DNA of 64,000 nt, from contig OZ038434.1 in NCBI GenBank assembly GCA_964036275.1, forward strand, positions 28,877,511 through 28,941,510, written 5' to 3'. Of the stretch, positions 1 to 10,758 are shown one piece after another. Positions within the stretch are counted from its first letter, which is position 1; each line of letters opens with the position of its first letter. Position numbers and translations under genes: made by a program. The stretch is from Litoditis marina. Its lineage: Eukaryota > Nematoda > Chromadorea > Rhabditida > Rhabditidae. The notes under the pieces were generated by a model. The model was not told the DNA's origin. It made no database searches and saw only the letters and a program-made list of their open reading frames with translations.

Positions 1-438
1 CCTGTGTATAGCTGGCGGTCGGTAAGAAAAACCGCAGTTAGAGTATTACCTATACTGGTTCATTACCGACCGCCAGCTATACACATGCCGACCAACACTC
101 TTATCACCGACCGCCACCGACCGCCAGTTGGACATGTGCCGACCGAGCCTGAACCGATCGACCGCGTCTTGGTCAATTACCCAAAATCGGTTAAGTTTGA
201 GCCAAGTTATGATGTTTTCGCTTCATCAAGAGCGCCAACTTCCGTCGTGTGTGTGTGTATTTTTTTTGAAAAAAAAATATTTTTCACCAAGTTACGACCT
301 TTCGAAATAAATGTCTCTGCGTCTCTTCATTTTGTGCACTCTCTCGCTCTCTCTGTCAAGTCGGTTATGCAAACTGTCTTGTAACTTAGGGTAAAACTGA
401 CCGATTTCGATGAAATTTTAAATATGATACCATCGTGA
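1..438. repeat. Inverted repeat and GC-richer repeat debris, no gene
   Basis: A perfect 23-bp inverted repeat (3-25 with 63-85, core CTGGCGGTCGGTAA) closes over a 37-nt loop. The motif ACCGACCGCCA recurs just downstream to about 130. A (GT)n run and T/A homopolymers follow at 246-282. An ORF of 126 codons is open across 4-384, but its protein is low-complexity, resembles nothing I know and crosses the repeat, so I do not call a gene. Confidence 0.6.
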
Positions 439-1880
439 CTTTAATATAAGTAAAAAGTATTCTATCGGTGACGTCAGTCAGGATTCTGGAGACCCGATGA
501 CGTCATCTTTGAAAAGTGCAAAGTTGACGTCAAATATTTCTCCAAATTATGACAACAGTTGGCAAGTGGGTTATTAACGATGGAGCTCCATCAAAAGGTG
601 TCGTATTCTGGGATTCTGAAAGCCAGATGACGTCATATTCAAAAGTTCAAAGTTGACGTCAAATATGTTCTCAAATGATAATAATAGTTGGCAAGTGGGG
701 TATTGACGGTAAAACTTCATCTAAACATGACGTATTCTGGGATTCTGGAAGCCGAATGACGTCATTTTTGAAAAGTGCAAAGTTGACGTCACATATGTTT
801 TCAAATGATGGTAATATCTTAGAAAGGGTCAATTAACGGTGGAACTCAATCTAAGAGTGACGTGTTCTGGGATTCTGGAGACCAGATGACCATTTTTGAA
901 AAGTGCAAAGTTGACGTCACATATATTTTTAAACGATGGTAATATCTTAGAAAGGGTCAATTAACGGTGAAACTCAATCTGAGAGTGATTTATTCTGGGA
1001 TTCTGGAGACCAGATGACGTCATTTTTAAAAGTGCAAAGTTGACGTCACATATATTTTCAAATGATGATAATATCTTGGAAAGGGTCAATTAACGGAGAA
1101 ACTCAATCTAAAAGTGACGTATTCAGAGATTCTGGAGACCAGATGACGTCGATTTTGAAAAGTGCAAAGTTGACGTCACATATATTTTCAAACGATAGTA
1201 ATATCTTAGAAAGGGTCAATTAACGGTGAAACTCAATCTGAGAGTGATGTATTCTGGGATTCTGGAGACCAGATGACGTCATTTTTAAAAAGTGCAAAGT
1301 AGACGTCACATATATTTTCAAATGATGATAATATCTTGGAAAGGGTCAATTAACGGAGAAACTCAATCTAAAAGTGACGTATTCTGAGATTCTGGAGACC
1401 AGATGACGTCGATTTTGAAAAGTGCAAAGTTGACGTCACATATATTTTCAAATGATGATGATATTTTAGAAAGGGTCAATTAACGGAGAAACTCAATCTA
1501 AAAGTGACGTATTCTGAGATTCTGGAGACCAGATGACGTCATTTTTCAAAAGTGCAAAGTTGACGTCACATATATTTTTAAACGATGGTAATATCTTAGA
1601 AAGGGTCAATTAACGGTGAAATACAAAACTTTATCTAAATATGACTTATTCTGGAAATCAGAAGGCCAGATGACGTCAACTTTCAAAAAAATTGACGTGA
1701 AATATGTTTTCGAATGCTGGAAGTTTCTTAAAAATGGTCAATTCACGATGAAACTTCATCCAAACATGACGTACTCTGGGATTCTGAAGGGCAGATGAAG
1801 TAAGTTTCTAGAACTGCAATGTTGACGTCATATTTTTTTCCGAATGATGGTAATACTTGACAAGTGGTTCATCAAGAAAA
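439..1880 (+). repeat. Left-arm tandem repeats (~130 bp) with CRE octamers
   Basis: About eleven diverged units, each reading roughly GATTCTGGAGACCAGATGACGTCA, then GTGCAAAGTTGACGTCA, then GGGTCAATTAACGG. The landmark AGATGACGTC recurs about every 130 bp (near 1012, 1141, 1271, 1401 and 1531). Most units hold two TGACGTCA palindromes about 26 bp apart; I count about 16 exact octamers in the arm. The repeats nearest the outer end are the ones matching the right arm best. Confidence 0.8.
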
Positions 1881-1943
1881 CAATTTTATCTGCACCGTAC
1901 AGATCAAACCACATACCTACGGCATGTATACAAAAAGAGAAAA

Positions 1944-2669
1944 ATTCATGAAAAAGTGGGGGCCCAACGACTGTGAGATTTGTCTTCTGCTGTGCGCCCC
2001 TTAGACAACTACTCTCAAATGGAGCAGCTACTGCTACAAAAACCGAAAAATACTAATGTACTCAAGTATAACTGTTCATTACAACCATACAAAAGTCGTA
2101 AAATATTTTTTCAAACCTGTAAACTAGAATCTGCAAATAACTGAAAAATACTAATATACTCAAGTACAACTGTTCATTACAAACATACAAAAGTCGTAAA
2201 ATACTTTCTCAAACCTGTAAACTAGAATCTACAAATCACAGATGTTAACTCAACGTAGTCAATTATAGAGTTCCTGGTTTTGTGCACAATGGTTGGCATT
2301 TCTTGTCATTACTCCAATTCTAGCTGCTATAACGTTTTCAATGTTATTCAACAGTTGTTCTCTCTTTCGCAGCTGTGACTTGCAGATTCTAGTTTACAGG
2401 TTTGAAAAAATATTTTACGACTTTTGTATGTTTGTAATGAACAGTTGTACTTGAGTATATTAGTATTTTTCAGTTATTTGCAGATTCTAGTTTACAGGTT
2501 TGAAAAAATATTTTACGACTTTGTATGGTTGTAATGAACAGTTATACTTGAGTACATTAGTATTTTTCGGTTTTTGTAGCAGTAGCTGCTCCATTTGAGA
2601 GTAGCTGTCTAAGGGGCGCACAGCAGAAGACAAATCTCACAGTCGTTGGGCCCCCACTTTTTCATGAAT
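1944..2669. repeat. 726-bp palindromic MITE-like element, copy 1
   Basis: Starts with ATTCATGAAAAAGTGGGGGC and ends with its reverse complement. The arms carry internally duplicated blocks: the segment from AAATACTAAT to CTAGAATCT occurs twice in each arm. The non-palindromic centre (about 2240-2370) includes TGTGCACAATGGTTGGCATT. No coding capacity. It sits inside the left arm of the larger foldback and its outer flank matches the flank of copy 2 in mirror image. Confidence 0.8.
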
Positions 2670-3497
2670 TTCAGTTGACTCGCATCTCAACTATTGCAGG
2701 TAAAATAGAACATGTTGGAATAGGATGGCAATGTCAATAACATCCAAATAAGTTATAAATTGCTCAACACTTTTCAATTGTCCGATATCCTTACTTATTG
2801 AAATCCACATTTTTAACACTCTCGGAAAGAACCAATTAGTATAAATGATTTTATAGCATAAAATGAGCCGATGCCAATTCCTCGAAAGGTCGGTTAAACC
2901 CTTTTTTCTCAACCACCTCGTGTGGAAAAAGGTGTTTCAATGTGTTTGTTGTATTGAATCTTTGAGTGTCAGGTATTTGATACTATTCGAAACTCAGACA
3001 ACTGCTGGCGAATTTGCAATCCACTCCGACGATAGAGTGTGCAGGTCAGAGAGAACCAGACTGTCTCAGCCTATCTGCAATCTTATTGACCTGCGCTTTT
3101 GTAGCTTGCTAATCGCAGAAAATTGGCGCCAATAATTTCAAGAATCTCAAAACGACCGGCGCCAGTTTTTTTGCGAATGGTTGACTGTGAGCGCACGAAG
3201 GTCAATGAGGGCGCTGGCAGGCTGACATGTCGCGAGTGCTACAAAAAAGCGCGAACTCCAAGACGCACTCCAAGCATAAGTCTAGGTCAGTTCCGCAAAA
3301 AAAAATTCATTTCGGTAAAAAAATTCAGTTCGAAAAAAAATCCGGCAAGTGTCGGCATCATAGAGAAAAGGAACGTGTGCGTATTTTACGACAAAGATCA
3401 CTCCTGATACGGATGATAGTGATTCATAAAATTTCTTTCTCTTTTCGTATTTTTTGTTTGTATATTTTTTGTTTGTTCCATTTTTGTTACAAAAAAA

Positions 3498-3619
3498 ACC
3501 ATCGAGAGCTACGACGTCTCTTAGCCCAGAGGTTCAGAGAATGTCTTGAAATAGTAGGTTAACTGAGAACAGGTCATCTACTGATGAGGACTCCCTGTTT
3601 GACATATGTATTGATAATT
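3498..3619 (+). repeat. 122-bp direct repeat, copy 1
   Basis: Runs from ACCATCGAGAGCTACGACG to TATGTATTGATAATT and is identical, by eye, to 4141-4262. The copies are 643 bp apart start to start. Confidence 0.9.
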
Positions 3620-3960
3620 CTCGTTATGTGTTTTGTAATTCTCGTTATGTGTTTCACTTGTTTATTTGATAGAATAGTTTTTTCAGTCTAAAATACCCGT
3701 TCCATATAAGAAACGACCATTTAAATAGTTTTTCGAAATTCAAGTATTATGCGAATCTCGTCATTTTTTCATGGAGCATGTTTCGATAAAATTTTGCACA
3801 ATTCTGACCAGATCTTCGGTTTCTTGTCGTAAAACTTACTGACAACTGTCAGAAATGAAAACGGGCTTTTTGACGCCGGTCAATTAATATTCTGTTTTTT
3901 TTTGGCATTCGTCAATGAATTGCCTCGTTCATTCTGTGTTATTCTGACCACCGTCAGATT

Positions 3961-4015
3961 GTTGAGTGGTTTAGTAATGTTGAGTGGTTTAGTAATGTGG
4001 AGTGGTTTAGTAATG
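3961..4015 (+). repeat. 18-bp tandem repeat, three units
   Basis: Three copies of TTGAGTGGTTTAGTAATG, the third with one substitution (TGGAGTGG). It lies in the interval between the two 122-bp direct repeats. Confidence 0.85.
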
Positions 4016-4140
4016 ATAATCAATTCGAATTTAGAATGCTGATGTGGGATGTGGGGGGCTAACCCGGCTGGACCTGAATGCTACGGTAGCAGTGGACGTA
4101 GCACTCAAATCGTCTGGGACGAGTAAACAGGGAGTAGCTT

Positions 4141-4262
4141 ACCATCGAGAGCTACGACGTCTCTTAGCCCAGAGGTTCAGAGAATGTCTTGAAATAGTAG
4201 GTTAACTGAGAACAGGTCATCTACTGATGAGGACTCCCTGTTTGACATATGTATTGATAATT
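4141..4262 (+). repeat. 122-bp direct repeat, copy 2
   Basis: Second identical copy of the block at 3498-3619. The flanking bases differ on both sides, so the repeat ends are sharp. This could be a short terminally repeated element or a simple duplication; neither a primer-binding site nor a polypurine tract is evident. Confidence 0.9.
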
Positions 4263-4572
4263 GCCCGAAATGTCGAGGTAACTGAGGATTGAAATAGGCA
4301 ATCTAGGAATTCGCACAGTGTAAATGAAATTCTCTCTTTTCCTTCCTTTCCTTACTCTATTTTTTTGTATCTAGTTGCAACGTGGACTCTCTAGCCAATA
4401 AGTATAATAGGATTACAGCCTGTGAAGTTCTAGACTTCTAAAATAACCTTAATATTCAAATTTACATCAATTCAATATTATTGTACTAATAAAACCCAAT
4501 AATATTCTTCACTGTCAACCCAACACATGTCCCAAACTTTTTTCAGAACAATTCAATTCATTTTAGTCATTA

Positions 4573-4691
4573 GCTCAGTGGAAGATGCCACTCAAAGCCG
4601 TTTTGACCTTGATTCAAGACGATTTTGATGTTGCATTCAGATCGTCTTGAATCGAGGTCGAAACGATTTTGAGTGGCATCTTTCGCTGAGC
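4573..4691. repeat. 119-bp palindrome containing a box A sequence
   Basis: Arms of 51 bp (4573-4623 and 4641-4691) with a few mismatches around a 17-nt loop. The left edge reads TAGCTCAGTGG at 4571-4581, the same 11 bases as box A of the tRNA-Ala genes in the right half of the window. No tRNA fold follows, so this is a MITE-like palindrome and not a tRNA gene. Confidence 0.7.
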
Positions 4692-4934
4692 ACTTAACTT
4701 ATATATACAATCCAAAACTCTTCACGACAACAAATATGTTTGTTCAAGATAAATCTGACACCTATCCCTTAAAATGTTCAGAATAGTTATTCAACACATT
4801 CATGTGTTCGATTCCATCAATAATGTTCTCTCTGTGTTTTTTTCATGTACGATTTGAACAGGTTAGAACCCTTTTCCAACCATTGGTCGATGTTCGGCCT
4901 TTGAGTTAACACATTTTCAAATTTTTTGTGTTGT

Positions 4935-5172
4935 TTCCAGTAACATAGACTAACTTACACTTTTTCGTGAGTTAGGAAGGAATGCTGAAATGTTCACGAT
5001 TAACCTTGCCCTCATTCATAAATTATCGCCTGCTAAAATTATTTATATACTATTAGACAATGCAATTGCAAAGATTTTCACGTCGAAACATAATCAAACT
5101 ATCCGTTATTCCCGTGAACTATCTAAAGTTGAGAGGAATTTCGTATGAAACCAATTATGCAGTTCTTTAATG
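4935..5172 (+). repeat. Diverged dispersed repeat, copy 1
   Basis: Shares with 17133-17445, in the same order, blocks around ACATAGA, CGTGAGTT, ACGATT, CCTCATT.ATAA, TATACTATTAGACAA, TTTCACGT and TTTATGCAGTTCT. Identity is patchy, so this is an old repeat family or ancient duplication. No coding potential visible. Confidence 0.5.
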
Positions 5173-5557
5173 TTTGGACTAAAACTGAGTTCTAGTCTCG
5201 CTGCTACCGGTGAAGGTATTTGACTTATGTTTACACTTGGTAGACGAAGAACGATTTATTCAACAATGATAAAACCAAACCCAATCATGAAACTGAAGAA
5301 AGTGAAGAAGTAGAAATTGGACGCAATTAAGAGTGCTGCCAAGCTCCTCTCTGTCGGTTGCTTGCGCAATCACTTAGCGCTGCCTGCAAAGAAAACATCA
5401 ATCAGCATAGTATACCAAAGAAGTACTTAGAAATCAAAAAGAAAGATAAAAGTTGAAAATAGTGGTAAGCGTGCTTAGTGACTGTCGGGTAACAATGTTT
5501 GTGTCGATATAGGTCTTGACTGAGTTAGTGTGAAGCGCGAGCTAATATAAACTTACA

Positions 5558-6092
5558 ATTCATGAAAAAGTGGGGGCCCAACGACTGTGAGATTTGTCTT
5601 CTGCTGTGCGCCCCTTAGACAGCTACTCTCAAATGGAGCAGCTATACTGCTACAAAAACCGAAAAATACCAATATACTCAAGTATAACTGTTCATTACAA
5701 ACATACAAAAGTCGTAAAATATTTTCTCAAACCTGTAAACTAGAATCTACAAGTCACAGCTGCGAAAGAGAGAACAACTGTTGAATAACATTAAAAACGA
5801 TACGGCAGCTAGAATTGGAGTAATGACAAGAAATGCCAACCATTGTGCACAAAACCAGGAACTCTATAATTGACTACGTTGAATTAACATCTGTGATTTG
5901 TAGATTCTAGTTTACAGGTTTGAGAAAATATTTTACGACTTTTGTATGTTTGTAATGAACAGTTATACTTGAGTATATTAGTATTTTTCGGTTTTTGTAG
6001 CAGTATAGCTGCTCCATTTGAGAGTAGCTGTCTAAGGGGCGCACAGCAGAAGACAAATCTCACAGTCGTTGGGTCCCCACTTTTTCATGAAT
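5558..6092. repeat. 535-bp palindromic MITE-like element, copy 2
   Basis: Same termini as the element at 1944-2669 but shorter, because each arm holds the AAATACTAAT..CTAGAATCT block once or less. Its centre (about 5755-5905) is the reverse complement of the centre of copy 1, so the two copies lie in opposite orientations within the large foldback. Confidence 0.8.
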
Positions 6093-6186
6093 TTTTCTCT
6101 TTTTGTATACATGCCGTGCCAGGTATGTAGAGAGGTGGTTTGATCTGTACGGTGCAGATAAAATTGTTTTCTCAATGAACCACTTG

Positions 6187-7087
6187 TCAAGTATTACCAC
6201 CATTCGAAAAAAAATGACGTCAACATTGCAGTTCTAAAAACTTACTTTATCTGCCCTTCAGAATCCCAGAATACGTCATGTTTGAATGAAGTTTCATCGT
6301 GAATTGATCATTTTTTAAGAAACTTTCAGCATTCAAAACATATTTCACGTCAATTTTTTTTAAGTTGACGTCATCGGAGATCTGGCCTCCTGAATTCCAG
6401 AATAAGTCATATTTAGATAAAGTTTCATCGTTAATATACCATTTCGGAGATATTTTCACATTTGAAAATATGTGTGACGTCAACTTTGAACTTTTCAAAA
6501 ATGACGTCATCCGGCTTTCAGAATCCCAGAATACGACACCTTCCGATGTAGCGCCATCGTTAATAGCCCACTTGCCAACTATTATCATCATTTGAAAACA
6601 TATTTGACGTCAACTTTAAACTTTTGAATATGACGTCATCTGGCTTTCAGAATCCCAGAATACGACACCTTCCGATGTAGCGCCATCGTTAATAACCCAC
6701 TTGCCAACTATTGTCATCATTTGGAGAAATATTTGACGTCAACTTTGCACTTTTCCAGTATTACGTCCCCTGGTCTCCAGAATCTCAGATAACGACATGT
6801 TTAGATGAAGTTCTATCGTTATTAAACCACTTGCCCACTATTATTATCATTTGAAGAATAATTTGACGTCAACTTCGTACTTTTCAAGTTTGACGTCATC
6901 TGGCCTTCAGAATCCCGGAATACGACACCTTTCGATGGAGATCCATCGTTAATAACCCACTTGCCAACTGTTATCATCATTTGGAGAAATATTTGACGTC
7001 AACTTTGCACTTTTCAAAGATGACGTCATCGGGTCTCCAGAATCCTTAATGTCGTCACCGATAGAACACGTTTTACTTAAATTGAAG
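6187..7087 (-). repeat. Right-arm tandem repeats with CRE octamers
   Basis: About seven units of the left-arm repeat in reverse orientation, with about eleven exact TGACGTCA octamers. The outermost unit (6960-7062) is near-identical to 470-560 reverse-complemented. Confidence 0.75.
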
Positions 7088-7114
7088 CGAATTTGAGCTT
7101 TTTTATGAGAAAAC

Positions 7115-7195
7115 TAAAAAAACGGAGGCGCGCATTAGCCGGACCAAAGACAAATCTCGCACAGCGCTTCGCGCTGCGCGCGATATATACTGAAA
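7115..7195 (-). repeat. GC-rich dispersed repeat with GCGC hairpin
   Basis: Contains ACAGCGCTTCGCGCTGCGCG, a self-complementary GC core, next to ACCAAAGACAAATCTCGC. Its reverse complement matches 12392-12463, and the core motif recurs at 13459-13483. Confidence 0.65.
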
Positions 7196-7518
7196 AAAAT
7201 GTACATCAGATAAAAATTATATGTAATTAGTTATTGAATATTACATCTGGAACGATGAACGAAACCATGGTAATGTTCACAATATGTGAATTTTGGGTCG
7301 ATAATGCAAGATTCTAAGAAAGAGGGGGGGGGGGGGGGACTGCTACGCTACCAAAACATATCTTGTCAACTGTTCTAGTTGAACTGTGCATACTTGATAA
7401 CTAGGCAGGTGAATTGGAACATCAGTTTTGCAAAGTAGGTTTTACCTATGTGAAAAAGAACTTGAAGAAGTTCAGCTGGCAGCGACGCAAAACGCAAGTT
7501 AATGAAAGCAGGGATGTA
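7196..7518. other. 3' flank of lectin copy A with poly-G tract
   Basis: Holds a 15-G homopolymer (7324-7338). From about 7354 to 7490 the sequence is homologous to 10445-10575 (shared TTGTCAAC, ACTTGATA, ATTGGAACA, AAGTTCAGCT.GCAGC), which marks the downstream edge of the lectin duplication. No ORF of note. Confidence 0.55.
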
Positions 7519-8735
7519 CTACTCATTAACACCACAACACGAAGACAATGCATTGACATTATATATCCATTGTTTGAAAAAGATTAACAAACCTGGGACG
7601 ATCTTCATGGCAGGTTTTTCACAAACATAGGGGGCTTCACGCTGGCAGTTTATGTCATGCCACAGATAATTGCGTTCTCTGTTGATCTGCATGAAAAAAT
7701 TGTATGACACATCATCAGAGTTACACAAGTACGTGTTTTTTCGCACGAGTGAACGCCGCTGAGCTTACAAGTGCATAAGTTATAGTATTTATTCAGCATC
7801 AACAACACTAGTAGCTCCAGCAAACGACGTGTCAAAAAGATGATTCTACAGAGTTTCTGAGAATTCTGACTAACTTTTTAGAAAGTATAAATTATATGTT
7901 ACTGTGCGTAGTTATATTCTTTGTCACTACACTTCAGAAAAATGCGTTTCTCACGCAATATCAAATAGACTCTCATTGTTCTCAGACAGTGTCGACCAGA
8001 CTTACCACTGCACAATTGTCGCGCGCCGGCTGCTTCAGTTCTCGGTCCCATTTGGTGTAACTCGTTGCATCACTGTCATCCGTCCACTCCCACTTATTGC
8101 CAATTTTAGTGAATCCTATCCATACCAGATGATACGAGGACTTGGAGACTTTGGCTTAATGGGATATTGAATTTAGTACAATAAAATGAATGTGTTCCAT
8201 CTCGTTTTGATGAAAGTAGCTCATATCTTCTCTTTCCTATATCTCGGAGACAATCAATGAACTTCAAGTCGAACTCACTTGTGACAAATTCTCGTTCTCC
8301 ATCTGAATGAATTGATGTTAGATGTGCTTCTTCTCGGGCGCACACGGACTCAGCATTGAAATATTTTCGATTCATATCGCCGGCCTGACGAAAAATTTAT
8401 AATTTCTCACCACGGAATTTTATTGAGATTCTATGCAATGTCTTAGTTGAAGTAAAAGTTTAGAACTTGTTATCTTAATTTCAACACTCGGTTGAGGACC
8501 CTGCAATGATGATCCCAGTTCGACAAAATTTGAACTCCGTGAAGTGAAGCTACGAGTGAAAATGAATCATCCGTCGTGGTTCAACTGTTCCCCCAATTTC
8601 TGTAACTTTCTACGTTTCAGCACCCCGCATGTAGAAACTGAAACTTATCGAAAACGACAAAACCATCTACACATGTTCAACTCACTTTGTAACAAGACGA
8701 TTTGTACAGTTGCCATCCCATCTCACACTTGAACA
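7519..8735 (-). CDS. C-type lectin domain protein, copy A (partial, possibly pseudogene)
   Basis: A spliced C-type lectin domain (CTLD) is readable on the minus strand in four exons: 8686-8735, 8279-8384, 8006-8154 and 7519-7686. Exon 1 gives CEMGWQLYKSSCYK and ends at GTGAGT. Exon 2 gives FNAESVCAREEAHLTSIHSD. Exon 3 gives VWIGFTKIGNKWEWTDDSD and ends at GTAAGT. Exon 4 gives YLWHDINCQREAPYVCEKP and can run on to TAG at 7519-7521, or splice at CCAG|GTTTGT. Junction phases (0, 1, 0) keep the frame, and six Cys fit the long-form CTLD. The usual calcium/sugar motifs are altered: no EPN or QPD (the loop reads WDRELKQ) and WHD replaces WND, so carbohydrate binding is doubtful. Exon 3 is preceded by ATTAAG instead of a CAG acceptor. 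No signal-peptide exon is seen, and a retrotransposon relic begins about 100 bp upstream. The protein was probably secreted, as lectins of this group usually are. The CTLD call is firm; that the gene still works is not. Confidence 0.8.
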
Positions 8736-8829
8736 CTGGAACTTATAAAAAACTGTTTCACAAATCAAATGAGCACCAGTTATTGTATGTTGCATTCCGG
8801 GATAGATAAAAAATTTTAGAATTGATTTT

Positions 8830-10390
8830 AGTTGGGCGTGGTCGAACAAACGATTGATCAATGACTAGACCGGATTGATCACTTATGTTTACGTCTGGAA
8901 CTCTCACTTCAAAATGCGAAAAAGCCGTGAATGGTCTTGGCATCATCCTGACGGTCAATTCGACTAATTGATAACTGCCTTGCTGAAAGATGTTTCAAAA
9001 TCACGGATTTTCACTTTCTGAATTGATTCGAATACAGTTCCGATCATCGCCTTCGGTGTTCGGAAAGTTTGGAAACCAAAACCAGCCAAAAACTCCGCTA
9101 GAATTACAGAACTGACTTGAAAGGTATCAAGTCAACACCACCACCCGGCAACTGAACCGATATATCGTTGAAAACATCACAAATTACCCAACTGCTGCAA
9201 ATGTACATGATGTCCCTCTGGATCCAAGATCACAAAACCATTTTCGAGAAGCGACGACAATACACAAATAATCCTGTTCAATAGTATAATAACGTTCGCG
9301 TTTCCGAAGCAGTACAAAACAAATCGAGAACTGATTGTCGTAACCATTACGTTGCCTGAAACTTGCGGTTGAGAATGGTGGCCCAATAGGTCACATCTCC
9401 TGCTAATCAACAAACATTCAAAATATTTACTCTACGATGAACAAGGCCGTTTGCAATCGTCAATTGACGGGATGGAACAAGTGGTGAAGACGTTCTATGG
9501 AGCCCGCTACAGTGACGTTGCATACGCAAATTACGTTCCCACTAGAACAGATGAACTTCTCATTCTTCCTGGTACCCAACGTACATAAGGCCATAACTGA
9601 CACGAGAGAAGGACCGCTCTTGGACTGGATCGAGTCACCGCAAACAATCTTCATTCTTCAAATTTTCTGATGTTTCAGATTACCACAATGCCTAAAGAAT
9701 TTCTGACTAGTCCAGACATTCCACATGACTTGTCCTTTTCCGTGAATCAACGGGTGTTAAAAAGCAAAGACAATCACACCATTGCCCTTTACCCTCAAAC
9801 ATTCCTGCTGTCGCCAAATTACCTGGGCTGCCAGTTTTCACTGATGAGACAGATCATCTTCTAAGTATGAAACGCTTTCCCGGAGTACAAAGTTCCCTTT
9901 GGTAGTCGGGCGACATTCGAGCATAAATCAAAACTGTACAACATGGTGGTTCTACCCCATATTATGTACTAATGAGAAGGTTGGACTTATGATAAACACA
10001 CAAAGTGTCGACTGTCTGTTATAACGAGAAATACGACGAGAAGAAGTTTGGGACCCTTCAACATCGAAGGAGAAACTGAAGGTTGCAGAAAGTGAGCCGG
10101 TTTCGGAATAAGATCGACGGAGATGCACTGACGGAAAGTGAATTTGCCGAAAAAGTAGTCCGAACACCGAATTGGTCCACGACGGTTGTCCACTGGTCTC
10201 CCTACAGCCTGACGCTTCAAGTGGGACGCCCAAAAGTAAGATGGCATGATAAATTCAACAACAAAAGCGAAACTGCTTGAACTCGCAAACCCCGAACTTC
10301 AACAACGTTTGGGAGAGCCTCTTCACGTTGAAGTCGTGAATGAAGCAAGGCGTTGAGACCATATTTTACAACGTGTGATTCAATGCGTCA
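8830..10390 (+). mobile_element. Degenerate APE-type non-LTR retrotransposon (RTE-like)
   Basis: Pieces of an endonuclease-reverse transcriptase appear in order, in shifting frames with stops. WSWHHPDGQFD (8932-8964) and SSDHRLR (9036-9056) are the C-terminal part of an APE endonuclease, including its SDH catalytic motif. DEQGRLQSSIDGMEQVVKTF (from 9436) and ALGLDRVTANNL (9616-9651) match the linker and start of the RT domain. NMVVLPHIMY (about 9940-9970) and GRPKVRWHDKF (10224-10256) match the C-terminal end typical of nematode RTE-like elements. The RT palm with its F/YxDD motif is missing, and 9660-9900 is too short to hold it, so the copy is internally deleted as well as frameshifted. It lies between the two lectin copies, in the orientation opposite to them. 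Confidence 0.75.
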
Positions 10391-10758
10391 AATACATAAA
10401 TGTGTTGAATAAGTTTTCTGTAAATATATTGTACGCTGCCAGAAATGTTTTTGTCAACCTCTCAAGTTAATCTGTGCACTACTTGATATTTATGCAGCAA
10501 AATTGGAACACCTTTGTTTGCGAGTCTGATTTCACCAATGTGAAAGGAAGTTCAGCTAGCAGCCTTGCGATTTTTGAACATAAACAACGTAACTTGGTTG
10601 GTTCTTGATTTTGAAAATGCTCCGAACTCCTGCGGCCCAGTCACGGTTTAAAAGGAATTTTCCAAAATAGAAACCTTAATCCGAACCTTTCTCTGAATCT
10701 TTCTAACTATGACCTCAATTGTCATTGTGTCTATACTACTCATCCACTTATCAGCTCA
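10391..10758. other. 3' flank of lectin copy B
   Basis: The stretch 10445-10575 is the counterpart of 7354-7490 downstream of copy A. No gene seen. It ends at the stop codon of copy B, next to a G10 tract (10763-10772). Confidence 0.5.

Larger units (their letters stand above)
2670..5557. other. Spacer of the foldback; repeats but no recognisable gene
   Basis: ORFs of 60-110 codons are present on both strands (for example 2691-2912 minus, 3123-3407 plus, 3227-3562 plus). Their proteins are basic or low-complexity and I recognise no domain; the overlapping pair at 3123-3562 is Lys/Arg-rich with scattered Cys and could be a gene relic. A 12-bp palindrome ATTGGCGCCAAT lies at 3122-3133. Other structured parts are listed separately. 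Confidence 0.5.
439..7087. mobile_element. 6.65-kb foldback element with tandem-repeat arms
   Basis: The two ends are inverted copies: the TCTATCGGTGACG / GGATTCTGGAGACC block near 460-495 reappears reverse-complemented at 7030-7062, and weaker similarity runs out to 439 and 7087. Each arm is a tandem array (left 439-1880, right 6187-7087). Further in, both arms continue through the same GTATAC / AATTCATG junction into a copy of a shorter palindrome. The architecture, long inverted arms made of short direct repeats, recalls foldback (FB-type) elements; that comparison is structural only. I see no transposase in the 2.9-kb spacer, so any mobility would have been supplied in trans. Boundaries are by-eye and accurate to perhaps 10-20 bp. 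Confidence 0.7.

Noticed and set aside
4..384. 126-codon ORF at the left edge
   Set aside because: Crosses a perfect inverted repeat and low-complexity runs; no domain or splice signals.
3498..4262. LTR retrotransposon with 122-bp LTRs
   Set aside because: No TG..CA ends, primer-binding site or polypurine tract, and only 521 bp between the repeats with no coding.
439..7087. Autonomous DNA transposon with a transposase in the spacer
   Set aside because: No ORF longer than about 110 codons and no DDE/DDD-type motif seen.
8106..8375. 89-codon minus ORF read straight through lectin copy A
   Set aside because: It runs from exon 2 into the intron. The homologous copy B shows where splicing should occur, so the unspliced frame is not the product.
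9177..9654. Minus-strand ORFs between the lectin genes as a third gene
   Set aside because: The plus strand of the same interval reads as a retrotransposon endonuclease/RT relic, so these are shadows.
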